A stretch of DNA of 64,000 bases from JAOTVV01 sp041602035. GTDB lineage: Bacteria; Gemmatimonadota; Gemmatimonadetes; Gemmatimonadales; GWC2-71-9. Below the pieces are notes generated by a model. That model had not been told where the DNA came from. It ran no database searches and saw nothing but the letters and a program-made list of their open reading frames with translations. A program made the position numbers and the translations under genes. Shown in pieces: positions 1 through 9,070 of this stretch; the first letter of the stretch is position 1, and each line of letters opens with the position of its first letter. Where the stretch lies: positions 92,710 to 156,709 of the forward strand of contig JBFIHA010000007.1 of NCBI GenBank assembly GCA_041602035.1, in the 5' to 3' direction.

Positions 1-1039
1 CGTTCCGGAACCCCGCCTCGGCGAAGGCGGCATTCCAGTCCTCGACGCCTCGCTTGAGATATGACCGCCACTTCTCGGGCGTGGCCGGGTCGATGTAGTA
101 CACGATGGGCTTCACGGGCTCGACCAGCTCGCCGCGCCGAAACGCCGCCGTGTCTTTGGGTTCGAGTCTCCAGCGTGTGATGTACCGCCGCGCGGTGACC
201 TTCTGGTCGCTGCGGCCGTAATCGTTCTGCCGCACGCTGAAGTACCCGACCCGATCGTCACCGAGACGCGCCCGCATCGGCTGCTCCGGGAGCATGACCA
301 TCGAGTGGTTCATCTCCAGCGAGATCGTTCCAGTCGAGGAGTTGCTTGGTGGCTGGTTGGCGTTGTACGTCATGACGACCCGCACCTCGATGTTGCGCGG
401 GAAGCTCTTCGCCCAGTCGACGAACGTGCGGTCGCGATCGAGGCTGCGGATCTTGAACCGCTCGCGTGCGGAAGAGCTCAGCCCCATCATCGGGATGTCC
501 GTCGTGAAGAGCTCGGTCACGTCGATCACGGTCGCCAGCGTGTCCGTCTTTGCCGAGTCGAGCGCGAAGGCCTGGATGTCGAACGCCTGGATGATGGGCT
601 CGAAGTTGGAGTTGCGGACGGCCTGGAAGATGGGAAGCGAGTCGTCGGCCACGTTGGTGTACGATACGTTGCGCAGCAGTACCTTGGTGCCGTGCCGCTG
701 CCACCGCACCGTTTGCGTGTTGTTTTCCTCACCGCCGTACCCGATGCCGGCCGCCGTGCGGGCCCGTCGCGAGACGAGCAGCATCTCTCGATCCAGCATG
801 CCGAGCGGTATCTCGTAGAACAGCTTGTCGTCGATCCGATGGACGATGAAGAGACCCGAGTCGGACTTGGCCTCCTTGGTGATGACTTTGTCGTACGCCT
901 TGATCTCCTTCTTTGGCGGCTCGGTTGGTCGTTGCTGACCCGCTTGGGGCGTCGGCGCCTGTCGGCCGGCGGCGGAGGCACAGGCCGTGAGGCCGATGGT
1001 GCTGAGGAGAACGACGAACGCGGACATGACTCGCTGCAT
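1..1039 (-). CDS. DUF5117-type zinc-dependent metalloprotease lipoprotein, C-terminal part missing
   Basis: The reading frame stays open from an ATG at 1039 to the window edge, giving about 346 residues of the N-terminal part. The start reads MQRVMSAFVVLLSTIGLTAC, with a basic n-region, hydrophobic core and lipobox ending at Cys20, so the product should be a lipoprotein exported by Sec. The mature part resembles the DUF5117/DUF5118 region of large (about 800-residue) metalloproteases common in Bacteroidota and Gemmatimonadota: a KITKEAKSDSGLF-like entry, an RARTAAGIGYGG stretch and a segment ending EDWNAAFAEAGF, which in the family lies shortly before the HExxH zinc site. That site is outside the window, so catalysis cannot be confirmed. 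The gene is divergent from the EamA gene. An in-frame ATG at 1027 is an alternative start, but it would shorten the signal peptide. Confidence 0.82.
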   Translation of the reverse strand, partial: MQRVMSAFVVLLSTIGLTACASAAGRQAPTPQAGQQRPTEPPKKEIKAYDKVITKEAKSDSGLFIVHRIDDKLFYEIPLGMLDREMLLVSRRARTAAGIGYGGEENNTQTVRWQRHGTKVLLRNVSYTNVADDSLPIFQAVRNSNFEPIIQAFDIQAFALDSAKTDTLATVIDVTELFTTDIPMMGLSSSARERFKIRSLDRDRTFVDWAKSFPRNIEVRVVMTYNANQPPSNSSTGTISLEMNHSMVMLPEQPMRARLGDDRVGYFSVRQNDYGRSDQKVTARRYITRWRLEPKDTAAFRRGELVEPVKPIVYYIDPATPEKWRSYLKRGVEDWNAAFAEAGFRN

Positions 1040-1233
1040 GGCGCTACCCCCAAAGATGCCAAGGGTCTGTGGAATCGTGGCAGTCAACGGCGAGCGGGAA
1101 AACTACGTAGCGGTGGGCGCCGCGCGCCACCCGACGGACTCCTGGCTGTTTCGGTGGATCGGACGTACCGTGGACGGCCCATGCGCGTACCCTCGATGCT
1201 CGCGACCTGGCCGGATGGCCTGGACCCGGACGC

Positions 1234-2148
1234 ATGAAGCCGCCCGCCGTGCGTGAAGGGGCGGCGCTGGCGCGCGTGGCGCTGGGCGCGGTGCTCATCA
1301 GCTTCGCGCCGGTGCTGGTGCGGGTCGCGGATGTGGGGCCCACGCCGGCGGGGTTCTACCGCATGGCGGTGGGTGGAGTGATCCTGGCGGGCGTGGTCGC
1401 GGTCCGCCGCGGACAGTGGCGCGGCGGGAGGAACTACCTCGCCATCGCGGTGGTGAGTGGGGCATGGTTCGCGGCCGATCTGGCCTTCTGGCACCGGAGT
1501 ATCCACCTGGTGGGACCGGGCCTCGCGACCATCCTCGCCAACTTCCAGGTGTTCGTGCTCGCCGGGTTCGGCATCGTCATGCTTCGGGAGCACGCGTCCC
1601 CCAGGCTGCTCGTGGCCATCCCACTCGCCGTCACGGGGCTGTTCCTTGTCTTCGGCTTCGACTGGGGAGCGTTGGATGCCGCCTATCGGTGGGGCGTGGC
1701 GTTCGGATTGCTCACAGCGGTGTCGTACGCCTCCTACTTGTTGACGCTCCGTCTGGCGCGCCAACGTGCCGACGGCGCGGATGTCATGGCCACCGTGGCG
1801 ACGCTATCGCTCGTGTCGGCCGCCATCCTCGCCGTGTCGGTTCGTCTCGAGGGCGAGACCTTCGCGATCCCCACGGCTGGCACCGCGGGCATCCTGCTCG
1901 CCTATGCTGTGCTGATCCAGGTCATTGCCTGGGTGCTGATCTCCAGTGGCCTACCCCGGCTCGCGGCGTCGCAGGCTGGGCTCCTGCTCCTGCTGCAGCC
2001 GACCCTCGCCTTCGTGTGGGACATCGTACTCTTTCGGCGTCCCACGTCGGCCATCGAGCTCGTCGGTGCCGTGATCACCCTGGGAGCCATCTACCTGGGG
2101 CTCACCGGCGCCCGTCAGCAGCAACCGTCCGGGCCGCAGCAGGTGTAG
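1234..2148 (+). CDS. EamA/DMT-family transporter
   Basis: This 304-residue protein is almost entirely hydrophobic, with about ten predicted membrane helices in two halves, as in the drug/metabolite transporter superfamily (two EamA repeats). The first half runs from LARVALGAVLISFAPVLVRV to about residue 135, and the second begins near AYRWGVAFGLLTAVSYASYL. Both halves show the glycine-rich ends and charged inter-helix loops expected of the family. The substrate is unknown; relatives export amino acids, nucleotides or other small metabolites. Its 3' end overlaps the 3' end of the convergent radical SAM/methyltransferase gene by 34 bp, so the two transcripts are complementary there. Linkage to an arsenic-type enzyme makes export of its product conceivable, but that is speculation. 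The start is the first ATG after a weak ribosome-binding region. Confidence 0.9.
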   Translation: MKPPAVREGAALARVALGAVLISFAPVLVRVADVGPTPAGFYRMAVGGVILAGVVAVRRGQWRGGRNYLAIAVVSGAWFAADLAFWHRSIHLVGPGLATILANFQVFVLAGFGIVMLREHASPRLLVAIPLAVTGLFLVFGFDWGALDAAYRWGVAFGLLTAVSYASYLLTLRLARQRADGADVMATVATLSLVSAAILAVSVRLEGETFAIPTAGTAGILLAYAVLIQVIAWVLISSGLPRLAASQAGLLLLLQPTLAFVWDIVLFRRPTSAIELVGAVITLGAIYLGLTGARQQQPSGPQQV

Positions 2149-4598
2149 CTCGCCGCGTCCTCTCCCGGCGCGAGGATGGCAAACATCCGATCGTAGGGTG
2201 GCCGACTGAGTTTCGCGACCGTGTCGGTGCAGACCTCGTACGGCTCGTTGCGCGGGAACAGATGTCCCTCCTCGTCGCCGAACGCCTTGCCGGGTCCGAG
2301 ATACACGGCGCGATGTCCCTCGAACACGCAGCCGTCCTTCTTCTCGAACTTGAAACCCTGCACGGTCACCGAGAAGAACGGATAGCCCTCGACCTCCTTC
2401 CAGTAGGTGCGGCTCAGGACCGAAAGTCCGTAGAACCCCGCCCGCTCGAGCCGCGCCAGGAACTCCGCCTGCGTGAGCGCGCCGGAGAGGCACTCGCCCC
2501 AGAGGTGGACGTTGGTCTTGAGGTGCGGTGGCATCTCCTGCTCGCTCACGATGTCCGAGATCACGATGCGACCGTGGTCTTTCAACACGCGCCACATCTC
2601 CTCGAACACGCGCGGCTTGTCCGGCGAGAGGTTGACCACGCAGTTGGAGGTTACGAGGTCGACCGACCCCGTGTCGACCGGAATCTCCTCCAGGAAACCC
2701 TCGCGGAAGTCCACCGCGTCGTACCCCAGCGCCGCCGCGACGCTCGGTTGATTCTCACGGGCCACCGCCAGCATGCGGTCGGTCATGTCGATGCCGATCG
2801 CCGTCCCTGTGGGCCCGACGAGCTTGGCAGCGATGAACACGTCGATGCCCGCACCGCAGCCGAGGTCGACCACCCTTTCACCCTCGGCAATCCCGGCGCT
2901 CGTCATGGGCGAGCCGCACCCGTAGAACCGATCGAGTACGTCCGTCGGGATATGGTCGATCGTGGAGTCATCGTGTTTCGTCGGACAGCACAGGTCGGCC
3001 TGGGGCTGGTCCGCCGCGGCACCGTAGAACTCGCGCATCTCGGCTCGCGGCGTGTCCACGTCGAACGAGAGCACGCAGTTGGAGTGGAGTGTGAGCACCG
3101 GTCGCTCGGCCAGCGCCGCGTCGGCGGTGCCGCAGGCAATGGCGCCCTCTCCCATGGCATGCAGGACGAGGGGCGCATCGTACCCGGATCGCAGGTTACG
3201 CCGGTCCTGTTTCTCCCGGCCCAGCGCGGTCATGACGTGCTTGACAAGATGGATCGCGATGGGATAGTACGGGTCCGCCCCGAGCGGATCGCCGGTTGCC
3301 CACCACGCATGCTCCCAGTCACCGCCGCCGGTGAAGAACCGGAACGGGTCGCGCGTTACCGATGGCTTGCGGGCGACGGTCGCGGCGCGTAATCGCTTGA
3401 CCACCGGGGACGTGTCGAGGATTTCCGCAAGATCGGCGTTCGCCGTGTCGCCACAGCACAGCTCGGGCACGTTGACCAGGGCCGCCGTGGGATACACCCG
3501 GCCATCCACGTAGACGCTCAGGGAGTCCCACCCACCGTTGCCGAAATCGTACTTGATACCCGGCACGCCGTTCACCCGGCGCTTGACTGCTTCGAGGTTG
3601 TCGAGGGTGATCCCGATCTGCTCGGCGGCCTCCGCCGCGCGCCGCACACCATTCACCAGCTGGACCACCTCGGGGAAGAACCCGTTCCCGCTCGCGGCCG
3701 CTCGGCCGCGCTTGTGTGCCCACATGAGGTGGAGGCTTCCGGCGCCCACCGTCTTGGCTAATGCCGGCAAGGTCTCGACTTCCTCGAGGTTCTGTTCGGT
3801 GACCACCGTCGAGAGCGACGTCTCGAACCCGAGGTCGGCGAGGAGTGACGCGCCTTCCACCGCCCTGGCGAATGTTCCCGCACCCCGAATGCGATCGTTG
3901 GTCTCGGCGCGTGCACCGTCGAGGGAGACCTGGAGGCGGACCGCCTCACGGTCGAGGGTGTCCAACTGCCTGCGCACCGCAGGTCGAAACACCGTGGCGT
4001 TGGTCAGCACGATGACTTCGAGCCCGAGGTCGTGGGTGGCGCGGCGCACGAGGTCGAAGACATCCTTGCGCACGAAGGGTTCGCCGCCCGTGAGGTAGAG
4101 CCGCTCGAGGCCCATGGTGGCCGCACGCGTGACGAGCTGGTCCAGTCGCTCGATCGGCAGCCCCGGCTCCTTGCCCGGACCGGACGAGACGAGACAATGG
4201 GTGCACGTCAGGTTGCACGCGTTGTTGATCTGGATCCACAGTTCGCGGAGGCCGTCGGGTTGGGTGAGCGCGGCGCGACCCGGGTAGGAGGGTGGCTGCT
4301 GCGGGGCCGAGAACAGCATCCGTGCTCGATGGAGCGCTGAGAGAAAGTCGTGGACGTGAACCCAAGCCTTCCCTGCTTCCAGGTCGTGCCGTTCGGCGTA
4401 GCGGGGTGCCAAGGTGTTCACGGTGATGCCCGGGTTGTCGCCGATTGTATCGAGGATCTCCCGACCACGGGCGTCGACCGCGATCCAGTTGGGTGCGGCG
4501 TGATCGACGGCGTAGGTCAGGTCACCGTGGTGGAAGCTGTGGAGATCGGGGAGATGGAGCGGCGTCCGCGTTCCGAGCGGTTTCATGGATGTTGGCAT
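2115..4598 (-). CDS. PqqD-like / radical SAM / ArsM-like methyltransferase fusion
   Basis: An 827-residue multidomain enzyme. Residues about 15-95 resemble a PqqD/RRE peptide-binding fold. A radical SAM core follows, with the cluster motif C128-x3-C132-x2-C135 (CNLTCTHC), GGEP at 171-174, and a SPASM-like tail with CC at 381-382. From about residue 520 it becomes an arsenite S-adenosylmethionine methyltransferase-like domain: REFYG followed by C537-C538, the SAM loop VVDLGCGAG at 576-584, the SNCVVNLSPDK signature with C653, and a terminal CCGPDGCC. In ArsM these cysteines bind As(III). The combination suggests an enzyme that methylates arsenic (or another soft element) and adds a radical-derived carbon group, as in arsenosugar or arsinothricin pathways; the product is not known. 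A VTT membrane gene lies 134 bp upstream on the same strand. ATGs at 4598 and 4586 are both possible starts and neither has a clear ribosome-binding site. Confidence 0.85.
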   Translation of the reverse strand: MPTSMKPLGTRTPLHLPDLHSFHHGDLTYAVDHAAPNWIAVDARGREILDTIGDNPGITVNTLAPRYAERHDLEAGKAWVHVHDFLSALHRARMLFSAPQQPPSYPGRAALTQPDGLRELWIQINNACNLTCTHCLVSSGPGKEPGLPIERLDQLVTRAATMGLERLYLTGGEPFVRKDVFDLVRRATHDLGLEVIVLTNATVFRPAVRRQLDTLDREAVRLQVSLDGARAETNDRIRGAGTFARAVEGASLLADLGFETSLSTVVTEQNLEEVETLPALAKTVGAGSLHLMWAHKRGRAAASGNGFFPEVVQLVNGVRRAAEAAEQIGITLDNLEAVKRRVNGVPGIKYDFGNGGWDSLSVYVDGRVYPTAALVNVPELCCGDTANADLAEILDTSPVVKRLRAATVARKPSVTRDPFRFFTGGGDWEHAWWATGDPLGADPYYPIAIHLVKHVMTALGREKQDRRNLRSGYDAPLVLHAMGEGAIACGTADAALAERPVLTLHSNCVLSFDVDTPRAEMREFYGAAADQPQADLCCPTKHDDSTIDHIPTDVLDRFYGCGSPMTSAGIAEGERVVDLGCGAGIDVFIAAKLVGPTGTAIGIDMTDRMLAVARENQPSVAAALGYDAVDFREGFLEEIPVDTGSVDLVTSNCVVNLSPDKPRVFEEMWRVLKDHGRIVISDIVSEQEMPPHLKTNVHLWGECLSGALTQAEFLARLERAGFYGLSVLSRTYWKEVEGYPFFSVTVQGFKFEKKDGCVFEGHRAVYLGPGKAFGDEEGHLFPRNEPYEVCTDTVAKLSRPPYDRMFAILAPGEDAASYTCCGPDGCC

Positions 4599-4732
4599 GG
4601 GTTGGGTGACACGCTGGTTACTGGGTTCGCCGGTCGAGTGGGATCAGCTTGCGAACACCGCCGGGCCCCGCCCGGTTCCGCCGGGCACCACACGCCTGGC
4701 CGAAGGTACCGAGCCGCGCCCGCGTCACGAGC

Positions 4733-5302
4733 CTAGGAGGGGGACGCGGCGGTCCGCCGCCGATACCGCATCGTCGACCACACGAGAACGACCACGACGA
4801 GCGCGCCGATGATCGCTGCGAGGTATGGGGCGCGACGGTACGCGGCCAGGAGCCCGCTGCCAGACACCGTGAACACGATCGCCCCGGGCACGATCCCGGC
4901 GGCCGTCGTCCAGAGAAAGGTCCAGCGCCGGACAGGGGTGAGCCCGGCGGTCCAATTCACGGCCGTGAACGCGATCGTAGGGATGAACCTGAGCGCGAGG
5001 AGGGCGGGCCACCCGGCCGAAAGCGCCATCCGGTCCACCTTCGCGAGGGTCCGGGTGGAGAGCATCCGCCCGGCCAGCGGCCGGCCGAAGCGACGCGCCA
5101 ACTCGAAGCTAATGAGCGCTCCGACGACGGCACCGCCCCACGTGATGGCGGTCCCCAGCCGCGCACCGAACACCATCCCGTTCAGCATGGCCGGGATTTC
5201 GGCGGGGATGGGGAGGATGGCCACCAGGATCATGAACAGCGGGGCGAGTACGTACACCCACCCCCCGGACTGTTCGATGAACTGGACGACGGGATCGAGC
5301 AT
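4733..5302 (-). CDS. TVP38/TMEM64 (VTT-domain) membrane protein
   Basis: A 189-residue integral membrane protein of the DedA/VTT superfamily. It has an N-terminal helix (VYVLAPLFMILVAILPIP), then the re-entrant-loop region with GMVFGARLGTAITWGGAVVGA and the conserved LARRFGRP, followed by the second half LLALRFIPTIAFTAVNWTAGL and a C-terminal helix before a basic tail. Family members are linked to lipid or small-molecule flux across the inner membrane. Its position directly upstream of, and co-directional with, the radical SAM/ArsM fusion suggests the two belong to one pathway. VTT proteins are, from memory, recurrent neighbours of arsenosugar genes; this was not checked here. Length is normal for the family. 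The ATG at 5302 is accepted as the start. Confidence 0.85.
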   Translation of the reverse strand: MLDPVVQFIEQSGGWVYVLAPLFMILVAILPIPAEIPAMLNGMVFGARLGTAITWGGAVVGALISFELARRFGRPLAGRMLSTRTLAKVDRMALSAGWPALLALRFIPTIAFTAVNWTAGLTPVRRWTFLWTTAAGIVPGAIVFTVSGSGLLAAYRRAPYLAAIIGALVVVVLVWSTMRYRRRTAASPS

Positions 5303-5382
5303 GGATGCGATGCGATATCTGCCAGCCGGGGCCCGATGTCAAGCGTGAGACATCGGACCCCGGGTGGTCAACTCCGGCATCG

Positions 5383-8106
5383 CTAGCGGCCGAGCCAGTA
5401 GTTGACCTTCACCACGAAGGTGTTGGTGGCGTCCTGCTCGAAGATGTCCTTGAGTCCCTGCCCGAACGCGAAGTCGGGGTTGGTATTAGTGCCGAAGCGC
5501 CCGTGCTGCCACACCAGGAACAGGGTAGAGCCGAGCATGTATTCCCACCGCAGCACCAGGTTGGAACGGAACGACAGGACGGTGAAGTCGGGGTTGCCCA
5601 GATCGATCTCTGGCACCCCGTCGCGGTCGAGGTCGATCCCGATCTCGCCGCCGTTGTCGATCAGGCGGTCCGAGCCGAAATCGTCAAACCTATCGGCGAA
5701 TGTATCGCCCCGTGGATCGGCCACCTGGCGGAACCCGCGGTAGTCACCGGTGGCCACGAACGGCTGTGCCCAGAGCTGCAGCGAGAGCGTGGGAGTGAAG
5801 GTGACATTCCCCCGCACCGTCATCGATCCGACCGTCTGGCGCAGCTCGCCGAAGACGTAGCGCCGGTCGCCCAGCGCGTCCTCCTGGGTCAGGTACTGCC
5901 AGGAATCGAACTGGGTAAAGACCCCCGGTGCGAACGTGAAGTCCATGTTCGACGCCGCCCGCCATGAGACGCGCGGGTTGAGGTTCACGCCCCACGAGTC
6001 GCTGGCGGGTTGGAAGAACGCGAATGAATTGAGCCCGACGCTCAGGGTCTTGCGGTTGTCGCTGAAGAACCCGCCCCAGAAGCTCATGCTGTAGGGCCGC
6101 ATGAAGGCGGGCCCTCCGCGCAGCGCGCCGGTCGAGAGCGACGGAAAGTTCTGCTCCACCCCGAGATAGCCGCCCCAGTAGTTGAGAAACTGGAAGTTGG
6201 CGTTGACGTTGCCGCCGTTCCCCAGCCGCTCCCATCCATAGCTCCACGTGGTGTACTGATTGAAATTGAGCCCGAAGCGGCGGAACACCTTGCCGGGATC
6301 GTTCCAGCGGAGCCCCACCCACGCGAACTGCACGGTGCGGTCCGCTTCGCGCATGAAGCCCGCGTCGTTCACCTCGAACCCGGGCGACCGGGTATCGAAC
6401 CCGGTGGCGAACAGCATGCTCCCTTTGTTCTTGCTCACGATGAACTGGCTGGCGAACCCCTGGAGCGCGGTCCGCGTGGGGTCGTACGTGACGTGGTCGT
6501 TGTCCGGCCGCTGATAGTAGCGGGCCGAGGAACGTTGCGTGATGTCGATGGCCTCGGCGGAGCCACGGACCGCACTGCCCACCAGCCAGCCGCCGACCTC
6601 GTAGGTGTCGTCGGCAAAGCGGTGTGACCAGTCGAGTCCTCCCGCGACGGCCGAACTGCGGAGCCACGTGAGGTTGTCCGGCAGCGAGCGGGTCGTGGCG
6701 GTTCCGAAGAACCCGACCTGGCTGAGCCCGCTCCGAAAGTCCCGCGCGAGACGGCCCACGAAATACCCACTACGCGGCTCCACGATGTCGGTGAACTCCT
6801 CACCAGTGCTGGAGACCACCTTGGCCTCCTCCTGGGCCGTCACGGCCCCGAGGAGACCCATGGTCCATCCGGAGGCCGTCTTGCCCGACAGCTTGGCGGC
6901 TCCGCGGATCGTCGTCTGGTCGACGCGGTCGGCGAAGCCGCCGCGTGCGTCCGCGCCCCCCTGCGGTGCGCGGCCCACCCGACGGGTGTAGAACAACTGC
7001 TCGTTGGCGTTATCGCCGTCCCCGAGGAGAATCGGGAACCGGAACACGTCGAGCCCCTCGTTGAAGAACGGGCGCCGTTCGGGGAAGAACGTCTCGAACG
7101 CCGAGAGGTTGACGACGGCCGGGTCGGCTTCGACCTGACCGAAGTCCGGGTTGATGGTGGCCGACAGCGTGAGGTTGGACGTCACGCCCAGCTTGACGTC
7201 AGCGCCCATACGCCCCGATCGGTCCCGGCCGGTCTCGAACGGATTGTCCGCCTCCCCTTTGTCCCACTGCCCACTGGCCGAGAGGTACGGGAGCACTTCG
7301 ATCCGGCGCGGCGGGCTGATGCGTTCAATGCCCACGAGGTCCCCGAACCGGGACACGATGCCCTGTTGGTCCTTGGGCATGAGGCGCCAATGGGTCTCCT
7401 CGTTGAGGCGATTCACTAGCCGCACCACCTGGAAACCGAACTCGTGCCGCTCGGCCGCCGAAAACCGGAGTTGGCTGAACGGGATGCGGAACTCGGCGGT
7501 CCACCCCTCGGCGTCGGTCGATGTCCCAACGTCCCACACGGCGTCCCAAGACTCATCGTCGTTGTTGTCGTCGAACAGGTACATGTCGCGCTTGACGCCG
7601 GCGGGATTCACGGAGAAGACGAACGCGGTGCGCCGGTCACGGTACGAGTCGACCCCGACCATGATCCAGTCTGACGGCGAGTCGACGTCGCGGCGCGTGA
7701 GGCGTGCCGAGATGCGATCGGCCTGCGAGTCCCAGGCACGGATGCCTACATACAGGGCCGCGTCGGTGTAGAGCACTCGCACCTCGGTCGGTTCCGTCGC
7801 CGGCTGCCCCTCGTGTGGATCCTGCTGCACGAAATCCGACACCGGGTCCGCCAATGCCCAGGCCGGGTCGTCCAGTCGCCCGTCGACGCGGGGCGGCTCG
7901 GGTGCGCGGACAGCCACCGCTGTCGCGGCTGGCGGGTTCGCGATGCGTTCCCGCAGGGCCTGGTCGGCAGCGGACTGCTGGGCGTTCGCACTGGTCGCGC
8001 CCCCGCAAAGCGAAAGGAGCAGCAGGATGCCGAGGATGTGGAGGGGATGGCTGACGGCGGCGCGCTCGCCACGCGCGCTCAATGCCGCGGTCTCCGCACG
8101 ATCCAT
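5383..8106 (-). CDS. DUF5916 outer-membrane protein with N-terminal CBM9-like domain
   Basis: The chosen start is the ATG at 8106, preceded by AGGAGG about 9 bases upstream; the frame is open further upstream but without a ribosome-binding site. This gives 907 residues. A signal peptide (HILGILLLLSLCGGA, cleavage near ANAQ) is followed by a carbohydrate-binding-family-9-like beta-sandwich of about 180 residues (PPRVDGRLDDPAW, then SDWIMVGVDSYRDRRTAFVF). The rest is a DUF5916 beta-barrel-type region rich in alternating aromatic strands, with NPDFGQVEADPAVVNLSAFE and FFPERRPFFNEG motifs typical of the family, ending in NYWLGR. Such proteins are common in Gemmatimonadota and Bacteroidota and are presumed outer-membrane; their ligand is unknown. 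The gene is divergent from gpmA. It shows no frameshift and is full length. Confidence 0.88.
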   Translation of the reverse strand: MDRAETAALSARGERAAVSHPLHILGILLLLSLCGGATSANAQQSAADQALRERIANPPAATAVAVRAPEPPRVDGRLDDPAWALADPVSDFVQQDPHEGQPATEPTEVRVLYTDAALYVGIRAWDSQADRISARLTRRDVDSPSDWIMVGVDSYRDRRTAFVFSVNPAGVKRDMYLFDDNNDDESWDAVWDVGTSTDAEGWTAEFRIPFSQLRFSAAERHEFGFQVVRLVNRLNEETHWRLMPKDQQGIVSRFGDLVGIERISPPRRIEVLPYLSASGQWDKGEADNPFETGRDRSGRMGADVKLGVTSNLTLSATINPDFGQVEADPAVVNLSAFETFFPERRPFFNEGLDVFRFPILLGDGDNANEQLFYTRRVGRAPQGGADARGGFADRVDQTTIRGAAKLSGKTASGWTMGLLGAVTAQEEAKVVSSTGEEFTDIVEPRSGYFVGRLARDFRSGLSQVGFFGTATTRSLPDNLTWLRSSAVAGGLDWSHRFADDTYEVGGWLVGSAVRGSAEAIDITQRSSARYYQRPDNDHVTYDPTRTALQGFASQFIVSKNKGSMLFATGFDTRSPGFEVNDAGFMREADRTVQFAWVGLRWNDPGKVFRRFGLNFNQYTTWSYGWERLGNGGNVNANFQFLNYWGGYLGVEQNFPSLSTGALRGGPAFMRPYSMSFWGGFFSDNRKTLSVGLNSFAFFQPASDSWGVNLNPRVSWRAASNMDFTFAPGVFTQFDSWQYLTQEDALGDRRYVFGELRQTVGSMTVRGNVTFTPTLSLQLWAQPFVATGDYRGFRQVADPRGDTFADRFDDFGSDRLIDNGGEIGIDLDRDGVPEIDLGNPDFTVLSFRSNLVLRWEYMLGSTLFLVWQHGRFGTNTNPDFAFGQGLKDIFEQDATNTFVVKVNYWLGR

Positions 8107-8236
8107 GTCGGAGTCGCCTCCTGCGAGATCGGTTCTTGCCCACTGTACGGGCTGGTGGGAAGGGTGGTTTCGCCTGTTAGATCCTCTTGACCGCGAAAGG
8201 GTTGCGGGGTACGGGCGCCGTCGGCCGGGCCCGTGC

Positions 8237-8263
8237 TTGACCTGTGACGCCAAGCTGTATTGT
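8237..8263 (+). promoter_or_regulatory. weak promoter candidate for gpmA
   Basis: TTGACC at 8237-8242 is followed after 15 bases by TATTGT at 8258-8263, inside the divergent gap between the DUF5916 gene and gpmA and about 50 bases before the gpmA start. The spacing is short of the usual 17 bases, so this is only a candidate. Confidence 0.3.
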
Positions 8264-8311
8264 TTCAAACACTTACGAGGCCACTGGCCCGATCATGGGA
8301 AGAACGGCGAA

Positions 8312-9061
8312 ATGAAACAGCTGGTCCTGCTGCGTCACGGCGAGAGCACCTGGAACAAGGAGAACCGGTTCACCGGGTGGACCGACGTAGGGCTCACGGA
8401 GCAGGGCGTGCGCGAAGCACTCACTGCGGGTCGCACCATGCTCCAACAGGGATTTGGCTTCGACGTCGCCTACACGTCGGTCTTGAAGCGGGCCATCAAG
8501 ACCCTGTGGATCGCGCTCGAGGAAATGGACCTGATGTGGATCCCAGTGTATCGGAGCTGGCGGCTCAACGAGCGGCACTACGGGGCCCTCCAGGGGCTCA
8601 ACAAGGCGGAAACGGCGGAGCGGCACGGCGAGAAGCAAGTGAAGCTCTGGCGGCGAAGCTATGACATCCGCCCACCCGCGCTCACCCCGGACGACGAGCG
8701 CTACTCGGGGCGGGACCCACGCTACGCCGATCTCACGGAGGACGAGCTGCCGCTCACCGAGTGCCTCAAGGACACGGTGGAGCGGATGCTGCCGTACTGG
8801 TTCGACGTGATCGCGCCCGTGGTGCAGTCGGGCACGCGCGTGCTGATCTCCGCGCACGGCAACTCGCTGCGCGCCCTGGTCAAACATCTCGACGAGATCC
8901 CGGACGAGGAGATCGTGGGACTCAATATTCCGACCGGGATTCCGCTGGTCTACGAGCTGAGGGACACCGATCTCTCCCCCATGCGGAGCTATTACCTCGG
9001 CGACGAGGAGGCGGTGGCCGCGGCACAGCAGGCCGTGGCCAACCAGGCAAAGCGAAAGTAG
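8312..9061 (+). CDS. gpmA: 2,3-bisphosphoglycerate-dependent phosphoglycerate mutase
   Basis: Interconverts 3-phosphoglycerate and 2-phosphoglycerate in cytoplasmic glycolysis and gluconeogenesis. The 249-residue product starts MKQLVLLRHGE and carries the histidine phosphatase signature RHGESTWNKENRFTGW. The catalytic His9 forms the phospho-enzyme; Arg60, Glu87 (in LNERHYG) and His182 (in SAHGNSLRALVKHL) complete the site, all at the positions expected for the cofactor-dependent enzyme. Length matches bacterial GpmA (about 250). The frame extends much further upstream, but the family alignment fixes the start at the ATG at 8312. It converges on the small lipoprotein gene downstream, with only 9 bases between the stop codons, and no other glycolytic gene is adjacent. 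Confidence 0.96.
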   Translation: MKQLVLLRHGESTWNKENRFTGWTDVGLTEQGVREALTAGRTMLQQGFGFDVAYTSVLKRAIKTLWIALEEMDLMWIPVYRSWRLNERHYGALQGLNKAETAERHGEKQVKLWRRSYDIRPPALTPDDERYSGRDPRYADLTEDELPLTECLKDTVERMLPYWFDVIAPVVQSGTRVLISAHGNSLRALVKHLDEIPDEEIVGLNIPTGIPLVYELRDTDLSPMRSYYLGDEEAVAAAQQAVANQAKRK

Positions 9062-9070
9062 GCGGAACCG

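Noticed and set aside
1416..3392. 658-residue plus-strand open frame
   Set aside because: It runs through the EamA gene in a wrong frame and then antisense to the radical SAM/methyltransferase fusion. It has no signal or motif, and its Arg/Pro/His-rich composition is typical of a GC-rich shadow frame.
8107..8268. Upstream extension of the DUF5916 gene
   Set aside because: The in-frame start at 8268 has no ribosome-binding site and would add 54 residues before a clean signal peptide; AGGAGG precedes the ATG at 8106.
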